This document shows positions 46,401 to 58,200 of a stretch of DNA of 64,000 bases, piece after piece (position 1 is the first letter of the stretch; the number at the start of each line of letters is the position of its first letter). Origin of the DNA: Ciona intestinalis (Eukaryota; Chordata; Ascidiacea; Phlebobranchia; Cionidae); contig NC_020170.2 in assembly GCF_000224145.3 (NCBI RefSeq), positions 2,847,589-2,911,588 of the forward strand. The letters run 5' to 3'. The notes under the pieces were generated by a model. The model saw only the letters and a list, made by a program, of their open reading frames with translations. It did no database searches and was not told the DNA's origin. A program made the position numbers and the translations under genes.

Positions 46401-47662
46401 CATTATAAAGTAAAGAGTCATTCTTCTGTCCAAACCTCTAAAAATGCCCTTATTTCTTGATCAATACAAAAGTGCTTGTTCCTTCTATCTAAAACCTTTT
46501 TTTAAGACATGAAGCAGAACGTGCAGAGCAAGAAGCCCGTGGCCGCCTCGAGCGGCAGAAAATTGCTGACGAGGCAGAAGCTGAGAGATCCAGAAGAGAT
46601 TTGCTGGAACTCCAGTCTCAAAGTGCTGCCATTGAGAGCACAGGACAAGCAAAGGCAGAAGCTCAGTCCAGAGCTGAAGCTGCAAGGATTGAAGGAGAAG
46701 CTGCTGTTGAACAAGCAAGGTTGAAAGCTAATGCTGCATCTATTGAAGCGGTATGCAGTGTCTTCTGTGTTTTATGACTGACTTTTTTCTGTAGCAAAAT
46801 AAAGTAGTCTTAGATTTCTGTCTGTTGCTGAAAGGGAAATTTTTATTTTATTAGGTATATATATTTATGCTGTTGCCGCCAGGTATAATAAGTCTGAAAA
46901 AGATTCTGACTTCTTGGTTTTGTGGTCTTAACGGTTTGAGATTTCCCCTGCTATACAGTTAGACATTAAGGTATCCTATTAGGTGTGTTTTCCAAGGATA
47001 CATATGGGCACTTTGGTTTATTAGTTTAATTCAATGATTCTTTTAGGCATCTGAACTGGAAAGGCTGACCAAAGCAAGAGATGCTGAGTTGAAATACATG
47101 AAGGAACAGAATGAACTGCAATTGAACAAGGACAGAGAGATTGCTGAAATTGAAACACGAAAATTCAAAGACACAATTGATGCAATTGGAGCAGATACAA
47201 TAAGAGCAATTGCGGTCGCTGGACCGGAAATGCAGGTATGACATCACAAGACGTAAATAGATTTCTTCTAGTTTATTTAAAGTTCAACTAATCTGTGAAG
47301 AAAATGGTATAAATTTCCACTTTCCTTATTATTTGATATTATCGTTAATTGTTGGTAGAAAATTTATTTAAGTTTGTGGAGTTTTTGTGCAGTTTATTTT
47401 GTTTTTAATGTACTTTGATGGTATAATTTACCATAAAAAACTTAAAATTGCTTTTAAACTAATATTATTTCTTTAGGTTAAACTACTGTCAAGCCTTGGT
47501 ATCCAGTCAACCATTTTTACTGATGGAAAATCGCCTATTAACCTCTTCAACACAGCAAATGGTTTGTTAGGTGCCACTGCTGGTGGTGCTGCTAAGGTAC
47601 CTGCAGTGTTGCACCAGACAAAGAGAGCACGTAAAGTAGAACAGGAGAGTGATGATGAATAA
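36019..47662 (+). CDS. MVP: Major vault protein (872 aa, 18 exons)
   Basis: Exons: 36019-36037, 36325-36457, 36674-36869, 37297-37417, 39566-39697, 40077-40171, 40446-40571, 41114-41278, 41712-41809, 41978-42101, 42351-42492, 43687-43777, 44363-44560, 45088-45235, 45947-46158, 46507-46750, 47047-47235, 47477-47662; 2,619 nt in phase. MVP forms the shell of the vault ribonucleoprotein particle, with 39 copies per half. The N-terminal MVP repeats are clear ([69 protein letters not shown]). The shoulder domain ([33 protein letters not shown]) is followed by the long cap coiled coil (exons 16-17) and a cap with [13 protein letters not shown]. The tail after exon 18 is shorter than in human. The gene looks intact. 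Exon 2 has two in-frame acceptors, at 36325 and 36340. Confidence 0.97.
36151..36240 (-). mobile_element. MITE copy 12, partial, MVP intron 1
   Basis: Only one end is kept: TAGTAATGTGGGGTAAGATG followed by the ATATCTAAATATGC..TTTTATAAACAATTACCAAC part of the core. Confidence 0.65.
37455..37488. repeat. TA microsatellite, MVP intron 4
   Basis: TA run immediately after exon 4. Confidence 0.9.
37721..38447 (+). repeat. Duplicated part of MVP intron 4, copy 1, ending 4 bases into exon 5
   Basis: Nearly identical to 38823-39569 (offset about 1,122-1,124). It contains the same intron end and exon-5 acceptor (TTTCCAG then GTAC) and then stops in N. No exon 5 follows it. Confidence 0.88.
38448..38497. 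other. Assembly gap, 50 N, between the two MVP intron copies
   Basis: 50 N, placeholder size. Confidence 0.95.
38498..38818. mobile_element. hAT-like non-autonomous element, left end in gap
   Basis: Starts at the gap with AGTGCTCTTCAACCGGTG. It ends with the inverted counterpart GGTTGAAGCACTG, whose final ~28 bp (CCCAAAAAAGGTTGA.GCACTGCC) occur twice in tandem. The GTGCACC segments inside are repeated several times. The paralogous site at 37721 reads straight through without the element. Confidence 0.7.
38823..39569 (+). repeat. Duplicated part of MVP intron 4, copy 2, continuing into exon 5
   Basis: Second copy; here the acceptor TTTCCAG leads into the full exon 5 (39566-39697). Confidence 0.88.
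42591..42854. mobile_element. hAT MITE with target-site duplication, MVP intron 11
   Basis: 264 bp with terminal inverted repeats CAGTGGTTCTCAAAC and GTTTGAGAAACACTG, 14 of 15 matching. It is flanked by AGCTAGAG (42583-42590) and AACTAGAG (42855-42862), an 8-bp target duplication with one difference, as expected of hAT elements. No coding capacity. Confidence 0.88.
43268..43575 (+). mobile_element. tRNA-derived SINE, MVP intron 11
   Basis: The tRNA-like head has an A-box-like GTGGCAAAGTTGTTAGCGTG and a B box GGGTTCAAAGC (43318-43328). A body segment CCTTGGGCCAGACACTTAAC and a tail with AGCTGGCACGAGGTGTATGA and CCGGCCACACAAGGATAGAG follow. Body and tail recur at 49640-49855 (inverted), 54290-54480 and 45325-45375. 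Confidence 0.75.
44610..44830 (+). repeat. Tandem duplication of ~100 bp, MVP intron 13
   Basis: TTAGAGCAAAAATGAAATTA followed by GTTTACACATAGTCATCTTA occurs twice about 80 bases apart, with flanking TTTTGAAACTTTG..GGTACCTTT also repeated. Confidence 0.8.
45530..45870 (+). repeat. Imperfect tandem array of the GTCCCATGGCATG repeat, MVP intron 14
   Basis: Four or five degenerate units of about 60-110 bp, each with a GTCCCATGGCATGCTCACTA-like core, then AGGACCTCACCC and ATAGAA. Same family as 20868 and 57049. Confidence 0.7.
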
Positions 47663-49208
47663 ATGAACTGGAAGCACTGGTCACTTGTACATAAACTACA
47701 ATATTAACCAATATACTACTAATCATGTAAAAATCTTCTGTATTTCAATTAGTCTGTGATATTAATAGTGTGGTAATATTGTGTGACTTATTCAGTAGAT
47801 TTTAACAAGAACCTTGGTTTAAGTACGATTAACTTTTTTTTTAAATATGATAAAATTCACTCGGCGTAAATTACTGTTTTCCCTTAGCACTTTATTCTTT
47901 TAGTCTGCAATTTTTCATTCGACATGTATGTGCAGTCTTTATATAGCTGTCGGTTTCTGTTGCTTTTCTGTTGTTGAGTAGTTCAAAACACATTTACTAT
48001 GTCGTCCTGTGATACGTATTCAATTCCACTATTCTGTTCAATATAATATATAATCACTTGCATTCTGTGTTTCCTATTGTAGATCAAGGTATACATCATC
48101 GGTTCTCTATGTAATAATGGTTGCTGTCGTAAAAAGAGTCTGGATAAATTGTAAATGGTGCGGGTGGGGAAGAAGGGACACCTTTCTTATCTATTTTCTC
48201 GTCCTATTTGGTATTAAACAAAGAACATTCAAAGAATTAAAAAAAACGTATCCTCACGACTCTCATGGACCGTTGTTAATTGTTTAAAACACAATCCGGA
48301 TAATCAGATATTATGTGCTAAAAGTGTCCCATCTTACTCCACAGTACTATACATAGCTTTTTGCGCTAGAAACGTGTTATTATAATTATATAATGCATCC
48401 CTATAAACTAAATCCATGACCAGATTACCATTGTAACAAACCATGCAAGCGTAAGATTCCAATGCGATTGTGATTGATTTCTGGTTGAAGGCCCCCACAA
48501 AAAACATCTAATCACTACTACGCTTTAGCAGTAAACGGCGAAATTCTAGAACATAAATTTACGCCCAGTCGCAGCTGCAAACGCTAATGTTTCTACGATC
48601 ACGAACTAAAGTAGCTTATCTCGTTTCTTCAGTTAATTGGCTTTGGATTGGAAGGCGTATGTTGTTTAGGTCGTTACCGCGATAGTGGCACTGTGTATTC
48701 CTATTTAGAAGTGAGCTCAGAGGGGAGTCAGACCAGCGTCCGCTGTGTTGTATATCATGCGCTTTTAATATACCCTGCCGCAACTGGGTCGACTTCATTC
48801 AAGTGCACTTACTCTTTCTATCCAGTCTCGTTCGCTTCTTTCTCTGCGCAGTGCGCGCCTGTTAAAATGACGTCATTCGTGTGTGTTTGCCTTCGAGAGC
48901 GCGCTTCGGTTTTCAAGTTGTCGCGTTTTGAGGGTTGGTTGGTCGTTGGTGGTTTGTGTAGCCAAGCATATTAGATACAGAAGTTTAGCAGTAACGCATA
49001 TCTCTGCAGCCATTTGTTTTACAAATTCAGTTTTGCCGTGTGCAATGTTTATTCGCCAACCGTGTTTTGTTACTTCCCGCCTTACGGTGAATGTGACCCA
49101 AATCGGATTTACCAACTACCTCAGCTATTTTTGTATTTTCAGTGTTAGGCTTTCAGTAAACTCTGTTGACAAGCCGCTTAATGGAATAAACAAATTACAA
49201 CTGTTAGC
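47663..49208. other. Region between MVP and adducin
   Basis: 3' flank of MVP, MITE copy 13, then from about 48560 a clearly less AT-rich stretch with several CpG-containing segments (48630-49100), probably the adducin promoter and 5' UTR. The 100-codon frames at 48648-49212 have no recognisable motif and I read them as chance frames in GC-richer DNA. Confidence 0.45.
48156..48353 (+). mobile_element. MITE copy 13, intergenic
   Basis: GGTGCGGGTGGGGAAGAAGG to TTACTCCACAGTACTATAC, core well kept. Confidence 0.82.
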
Positions 49209-52200
49209 ATGAAGCCCGAATCTAACGCAAATTCAGAAACGGTACATATATTTTCCAAATCTGTAACAAACATGGAAAAGTTTCATGTAAAACGTTGTCA
49301 CTTTTTAAGACTAAATATTTTGTCAACAAATTTCTCTTATGTCACCTTAATTTTTAATAATTTAGTAAAACTTTGATTGTTTTAATGCATGGATACTGAC
49401 AGTAATACATATATACATAGGGCCTACAATTTATAACTTGTACACAAATATCTTAATGTGTGACAATTTAACTTTCAATACAGGACTTAAAAACCATTAA
49501 GTGCGATGTAATAACACCCATGGTGTATAACCACATTTTGAAAGCTGTTGTATTACTTTAAGTAAATATAGATATATACTTTTTATTCATTTTATCCATA
49601 TAAACAATATGCCAAAAACTGAATGATTGTAACTTGCTTTGTCCTCGTGTGTCCGAAAAAGGACAGTTGTTATTACATTCTGATTCATACACTTCATGCC
49701 AGCTTACGAGTTACCAAGTTCGTTACTTTGTGAGTATGTTTTTGGGGAGGATTTTTCTGGGGTGGCGGATCATTTTGACAACCCATAAGTGACCACTGGG
49801 TTTGGGCAATTGTCGTTTAGTGTCCTGCCCAAGGACACATACACCTACATAAAACTAATGTTTTTTCCATCTCAGATGAATTACGAAGGCATGGATGAAA
49901 AAACAGCTTTGTTGATGGGTATTCACCCTGGCAGGAGGCCAATTAACATTGAAAATGATGTGAGCTCTCTTGGGCAGAAGAAAAGGGTTTCTAACATCCT
50001 TACAAGCCCAGTAAGTTAGAAGGATATTGTTGTTGAATTTGTTAAATAAATAATTCAAGTGCTGCAACATGCACTGCAGATGGGCTACATATTTGCAGAT
50101 TGCTAATGAAAAGTCAAATTGTTGTAAGCAGTTTGGATTTTTAAACTTTCCGTAGTCAATATCATAAAATTATAAATTTCTATGTTTAAATATGTCATTA
50201 TTTCTGCCACTGCAATATTTTTTTTGCCACCCCATATTTAAAAAAATGTAGTTAAAATTTTGCTTTCCAAAACAATAGCTATTTATATACCACTGCAAAT
50301 AAAGCTTTAAATTTACATTTCAGTATTTCAAGGAAGAATTGGAAAGTGCTGTGACTGATTTACTCAGGTCAGGAAACGGTGGTGGTCATGTCATTGCCAA
50401 GGAGATTGCCAACTTTTTCTCTCCTGCTGGCCGTGTGGGACAAGCATCAGGTATTTAGGGGGTGAAACTTTACATACGAACTGCCATGAGTGCACTATGA
50501 AAGTGGGCACCGCTTTAAAACACACCTTTGATTGAATATTGATCTATTCGTGAGCCGAAAGGTTTGAAAAAGGCGGTGGGTCGAAATAATACGCTGAAGA
50601 GCAAACACTATGTTTGTTCTGAATACTGCAAGTAGCACATTCACATTGACTTTACTTCAAGTTTTAGCATGCTACAACAGTGAGTTATGTTCCCTAGGGT
50701 TTTGTTGCTCAGGATCTAGTTTTAGTGAATGAATCAATCACAGCAGCAGTCAAATATGAGCCAGTCACTCTATATATCAATACTGCTGTTCCAAGTATAT
50801 GCAAAGACATTACATTTTGAAACCTGAGCTTAACACGTGTCTCACATTATGTGTTTTTGTGCTTACTGTTTAGGAGACGGATTAATTGGACTGAAAACAG
50901 GTAACCTTATCAGCCTACAAACGCCCATGCAAACAATTAACTTTTAATTCTCAGTGACCTACTGTAATTCCATCTCTATTGTTATGTTTTCAGACCAACA
51001 AAGCATGCTTGCATTAATCTCTATTGTTTTTGTTCTGTAAGCTATTAAGTGCTTAGGGAATGTTTATTTTGTTAAGGAACCTGTATTTTCAATCACAATG
51101 TCAACACAATTTAATGTTTGGATTTAGTTCATTTTATTTAAATTGGCCTGCTGTTTAAAGAAATAATATTAGGAAGGGGAAGATAGGAAACCTTTTCGTT
51201 CTATTTTTTCTTCCTATTTGGTAGTAAACAAAGAACATTCAAAGAATTATAAAACGTTATCCTCACAACTCCCATAGACCATTGTTAATTGTAAAACACG
51301 ATTAGAACATATGTATATTAGGTGCTAAAAGTGTCCCATCTTACCCCACAGTACCAATATATATAAGACTGAAACGAATGGATTAGATTGTTTTGCATAA
51401 ATATTAATGACAAACTTTAACCTTTGAATTTAAATTTATCTCATTGATCAATTTCCCAGCAATCCACCACAGATCAATTGTAACCAATTGAAACCTTTAG
51501 TATTTCTTTCTTTAGACTGCTTAATGACCTAGGAGCTTTTTACCCTAGCATAAATGATTTACAAAGCTACACGCATGATGCTCATAAAATTATACGGTGC
51601 CTTAGACTGCTTTAAATCAATTGTCTAATTAATTAGCCCGCTTGCACAGATAGGGGCAGTGCACTAAATGGTGGTTGATATATGATTGCTTGCATTGCTG
51701 CTGGTGATTCTTGTTTGAATGTCAATGTTGTAAATTGTAATAATGTAAAGTAAATGTATATTTGATGTATGTAAAAAAGTAGGGATCAAAAATTCGCATC
51801 TGAAATTTTTAGCACTGCATAATATAGAAAATAGCAATACATATGGTACAGTATAATTTGGTAGCCGTACTGCAAAAATAATAGAAAACAACCTGTATTT
51901 TAGCTTCCATAGGCAATGCATCAATAGGAATATAATATTCTTTAATAACAAGCACTAAGCAGGCATGCTTGTTATGAGTTGTGACATGAAACGTTGACAC
52001 ACTCTTATCACATGCTGCGATAAACCAGACATTTCATTGATTAGTTGCACTCTGTTTTAGTTTACCATTACCTAACCAATAACACAACATACATTTGTAA
52101 GTAACCATAGAAATCAACAAAATAAGGCACCTTTGAATTAGGTATTAATAACACACATGACACCCACCCAGACATTGAGATAATAATTAACCAGCTACAC

Positions 52201-55200
52201 CCACAATGCTAAACAGTTCACTTTTCCACCAGGAATTGGCTGTGTCTCTCCAATCAATGATCTCACTGGAGCTGACTCTTCACTGTATGACAAGGGTGAA
52301 AAGCTGCTCCGATGCAAACTCTCAGTAGTCTACAGACTTGTTGATTTGTATGGTTGGTCCCAAACCATCTTTAACCATATCACTGTAAGTGGTGACTCGT
52401 TTTTTCGATTTTTTTTTTTACTTTCGCTGTTGTTGTAGTTTTTTACCCATCTCAAAATTGGCTACATTCTTTTGTAGATAGTACTTTTTGGTTATCATTT
52501 CATTTACAAGTATTTTTACGCGATTTTGAAGCTTGTTTAAACCAATTTTAAGTTGATTGTAGTATAGGTTAGTACATGACCAAGTACCACCTTTATGTAA
52601 ACTAAGCTGTGGTATATTCTTACAAAACAGTTACTAGTTGTTTTTTAAATGCATTTCCTTTTTATATATTAAAGAAAATACTCCTTTGGTACTAGGTGAC
52701 AAACACACTATTAAAAAACCACAAGCCTTGTTTAATGTGTAATAAAATTCGTATTTGTTTTTGCGTTTAGCTTCGCACTGGTTCTGAGCAAGAGCATTTT
52801 TTGATCAACCCATTTGGCCTGCTATATCATGAAGTATCCGCATCAAAACTTCTGAAGGTGAGTGTATAATCACATCGTATTAAATCCCATGTGTGGTTGA
52901 TGTGATCTAATTATTTCACTAACTTTGAGCAAAAAATATATTGATCATATTTCTTTAATAGCGGCCTAGTTAAGTCAACTGTGTGACGTTATGCACACAT
53001 TTGTTTGCTGTTTAGGGCTTGTTCATTTACTCTGGATTAGTTACAGTTAAATCGTTCAAGATTGAAGCAATTTTTGCTATCTGTCATGATATCAAGGCAT
53101 CAAATAATATGTAAAATTCCCGCTCAAATAACTGACAACAGTGGGCGTGTGGCTGGATCCAAACAAAGCATTGATTATTGTAACATGAACCATGTAAAGT
53201 GTGACATAGGGGCGTGAAGTCTTTGTCACCTACCCAAGTGTGACCCCTCCCTTTGTATGTTTTTACCTACTATATATCAAAACCTTGAATATTTGGCTTT
53301 GAGTATAAATTAACATTAAAAACAGCATCTAGCTACCCAGACACACTGGAACCCTTCAGTTTCCCTTTGCTTGCACTGCCCTCTTAAGTACAGTCCGTCA
53401 CCTGCCTAGTATAGGATCGTGTGTGTACATAGGGTACACAACCTGCCACACGAACAATAGAATCCTCATGATTACTTTGCTAGCGTTGACTAAACGGCTT
53501 AGTAACCGTAATGTGGTTATATTCATTGAAATTGGTTAAATTATGAATTTACATCTATTATGATTGTGTTTTTCAAATTAAACACCCGTTTTTCAATCTT
53601 ATTTTAAACTGTGTGACGCTCATGCAATAGTCTAGAGCGTTGAAACGGCGCAATTGCTTGAAATGGTAAATGTCAACAAGGCAGTCTTAAAAAGTAGTCG
53701 CCAACTACTGCGTTTCCACAATGGCACTTAACAATGCAAACTCCACCAAACGCTCCTTTCATCCCAGGTCAACATGCAAGGAGATGTTCTGGACCAAGGC
53801 AGTACAACACTGGGGTTCAATCAGGCTGGATATACATTACACTCAGCAATCCATGCCGCGCGCCCAGACATACACTGCGTCATACATGTCCACACCAGTG
53901 ACATAGTGGCGGTAAGTTGACCCCTGTGACCTTTTGTTCCGTTGTTTTCCAAACAGAGCTGTGTATGCAGCCAGTGTTACCTTTCAAAAAAATTCTGAAT
54001 GGTTTTGCAGTGTTTCCGAAACAATTTTTCCCAGAAAAAGTATAAATAAAACAGCGATATTGAAAACTGAATGGGTTGAAAAAACTCACTGGAAACACTG
54101 CAACAGTCTCCAGTCTGATTTGAAAACTCTCAACTGCGTCATCTAATGTTGTGGTCTTTAGTTTCCCACAGGAGTGGATCTATTATACTGCAGCTTTACC
54201 ACCATTGTAAATTGAACTGAGGCATTTTACTGACACCCTTCAAATTTTCCATTGACCAGAATATTGGCCGTTTTTAACCTAGTTCACTAATGGGTTGTCA
54301 AAACTATCACTCATACATAAACATAAATTAAAAAATCAAAAAAAAGAATCGCCCACACCGTAACATACTTATTAACTTGTAAGCTGGCACGGTTTATATG
54401 AAACAAAACACCCAGGTTATAACAACGCCTGTATTTTTCCGGTCACACGAGGATAAAGCAAGTTACATTCATTTACGAAAAACAAAATTTCCACTTAACA
54501 TCATTATTCTGTATCACAGATATCTGCCATGGAGTGCGGGCTCCTGCCTCTATCACAAGAAGCAATGGTAATTGGTGAGGTCTCTTATCACAACTACCAG
54601 GGCATTCTTGTTGATAACAAGGAAAAGAAAAGCATTCAGAAGCATCTTGGCCCCAACAATAAGGTGCTATGATCTTTCCTATCTACTTCCTATGCCAATA
54701 TTTGCCCAACATTACGTAATGTGTGTTCTCCTCACATGCTAACAGAAAAACTTGGTGTGCCTGGCTTTCAAAAGCAATTTAATCTTTATTGTTAACATTA
54801 TAATTATGTGGATGTATGATTACTATTGCAGAATATGCAGACACTTGTAATTAGTGATAACTCCATTTAAATTGACTTCTAAAATCCCAACGGTGAGCAT
54901 TACTGTACTTGGATAATGTATTTAATAATACAATAACAGCTATCCATCAACTACACTATATCTTGGCTTTTGAATACTAAATGCCTATAAAAAGCTTTTA
55001 AATTAGAAACCTAGGCAAGTGTACTTTGTACCCATTTGTTAAGCTAATTTTACAATGCTTGTAAATTACTATTGATAGGTTATGTTCCTACGTAACCATG
55101 GTCTGGTTGCTTGTGGGGAGTCTGTAGAAGAAGCTTTCTTTTATCTCAACAATGCAATGCTGGCTTGCAGTACTCAGGTAAGTTGCAGTATAATAAGGCA

Positions 55201-58200
55201 TTAATGCACATACTTTTTTTGTAAATATAACACATTTTTTATCATAAAACTGTTCAATATGAACAAAATACACATTCTTACAAAAAAAATTGAAATAATA
55301 TCATTTTATAAAAATGAATGTTAAATTTAACACAGTTTTTTTATCATAAAACTGTTTAATTTGAACTAAAATACACCATCTTAAAATAAAAAAAATTCTA
55401 AAAAAAGATATTTTTTTTAAAAAATATGAGCAGGTTTTATATTTTTATCTCTGTTTTTTAAACTAAACTACGATCTGTTCTTTTCAGATCAAGGCCATGT
55501 CATGCATGAGACCGGAAAAATTGATCCTGTTAGATCGCGCTGCTTTAAAAGCAAGAACAGCAGACATGGTGCATAAGGACATCACTGGAGGAGTGAACGT
55601 AGAGAAACCATGGACGGCCCGGAGATGATGTTTGAAGGACTTGTGAGGATGCTGGATGACATGGTAAATATAATTTGTATAACTGCAGTAATTTATATAT
55701 TTTTGTAATGCCATTTCGAGGTACAGGCTAATATTATTGATATGTAAAATGTTGGATGACATGGTAGGTCTTCTACATCTTTTTGTATAATTTGTATAAA
55801 TGTAGTAATTTATTTACTTCTGTAATGCCATTCCGAAGTACATGTTGATATATAAAATGCTGATGATATGGTATGTCTTGTAAATTATTTTACACGTTCA
55901 GTAAAAATTTGATGTAATAATTGTGTAAAAACTTAGCAATTTTTATTCTTCTGCATTACTATTCTGAAGTGTATATTGGTAAATACACTGTTTTTTTTTA
56001 ATTTTCTAAAACTTGCATAGGTTGAAATGTTACCCTTAATCCTAATGTTTAAACACATTAATAGTTGATATTCAATTTTATTCTTAAATTATATTTTCAA
56101 GGGTTATCGTTCTGGTTACCAATATCGCAACCCAGTGATCTACCAACCAAAACAACGAGTTAAATATGATGTGGAACTACCAGCTTATGGGCAGCAACCA
56201 ATACTTCCAGAGGATATTGAAGGTAATATTGTTTTTCCATCTCGTTTAGTGATATAAGAGAGATATTGGTGCAGTATAGGCGTAAAATTAAAATAAGAGG
56301 GTTGGGAAAGATGGGACACCTTTAGTACATATTATCTAAATATACTGGTCGTGTTTTAAACAATTAACAACGGTCTGTGGGAGTCAGGGGTGTACAGTTT
56401 TTGAGTTTTATAATTCTTTGAATTTTCTTTGTTTTGTACCAAATGGTGTCCCTTCTTTTTCCACCCTACTTTACAGGAAATTATGTTAGCATTATTGTTT
56501 GTACACATTGTTTTGTTTTTATTTTGGTAATTGAAAAAAAAATATTAGAAAATTATATTTAAATTACTCAATTGTTACTACTGTGAAAAACTGTTTGAGC
56601 AAATTCTAAATTTATGTTGTTTCTGAGTGCCAAATTAAGTGCACAATTTCAACACTGTCTAAGCGTATGTCATCATGCCATAGATTTAGTTACTTAATTT
56701 GATAATAAAAAATAATTTACTATAATTTTCATCACAATATTCGTTTGCAAGTGTCTTAAATTGTCGGGTTTTAGTACGTACAAAAAAAAGCTTTCAATAT
56801 GTCACTATGTAACATGATACTCTCCTAACATATTTCTGTTGTGCTGTGACATTTAGCAGTGCCAATATTTCACTTATACATAATTTTCGACTTGAAAGGA
56901 AACAGCATAACATAAATACCATGCTATTTGCATAATAAACAGATGGCAGTTTTTTTAAAAAAAAACAGTGTACATCTGATCAAATATATACATTATATAT
57001 TGACACAATTGACCAATTCTATTTATATCTATATATATATATATTATAATGGGGTAATGTGCCAACTCTGTCACAATGCCCACGTCCCCTGGCATGCCTT
57101 GCCATAGGACCTTACCTCTGTGAAATATTGACAAGTAAAAAAAATAGTTTAGTATCTCTTTTTAACAATATACCATCTATAAACCTATTTACCTATATAT
57201 ATATATATACTATATATATATATATATATACTATATATATATATATACTATATATATATATATACGATGTAAAAATGTTTTTTTTAAATCCATGCTTTCT
57301 TTGGTGTATGCAGTTGAAGGTACGTTTCAAATTATATTATAATGTGTAACGGTCACGCCTTTTATCCAAAACAATATTTCTTTTTCTGTTTTATTAATAA
57401 GTTTGTTTTAACAATAGTTGTTTCTTTTCGCTTTTGTAAACTTTCGAATTCGTTTTATGACCGTAGAGACTAATTTTTAATTTCATTATTATTAATACAA
57501 AATACAACATCCCTAAACTAACCAAACTATCACGTCTAATTATGTATTTAAACGCATACAGTTCTCGCTATATGCGTGGCTAATTATATCTACATGATGT
57601 ATCTGCATGGTGTAAATGAATTGCATTTTCCATGTCAGTCAACAGTAAGCTATCTTATTTGCCAGCAAGTTTTAAATAATGTATTAAATGAACATTCCAT
57701 TCAATGAATTCAATACAATGGTGACTTAAAACCACATGTTGTAAATGAATACATTATATACATAGTATACTGAGAATAAAGACCAAGACTGGATTTGGCA
57801 TTCTGGAAACTCAATATTTCAATGAATGAATACAAAACTTTTTGAGCGACATTTAAACTGAAGTGAATTTAATTTCTCTTTTATATAAATCAAGTTTTAG
57901 TTTTTTCTTTCATAAAATGAACTTTTTTAAGCTCAAAATTACTAAAACTTGAAAGTGGTTATTTAACCTATAAACCACTTTTAGAAATCCTTTTAAAAAA
58001 AAAAAATTGTCAGTTTAAAAAACAATATCTATATATAAAATTGAATGTTTATTTTCAGATGCTCGTGGATCGTTACGAAGAACTGGGGAGGGGTCACGAT
58101 GGGTCAACTCACCCAACCAATATACACGGGTGACAGAAAAACCTGACGAGGACATGTCTGCTACTTCTTCACAAAATGGGGATGTTAGTCCAAGAACTAA

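Noticed and set aside
48648-49212. Two overlapping ~108-codon plus-strand ORFs upstream of adducin
   Set aside because: Frames are open because the DNA is less AT-rich; no recognisable protein features. Probably promoter/5' UTR.
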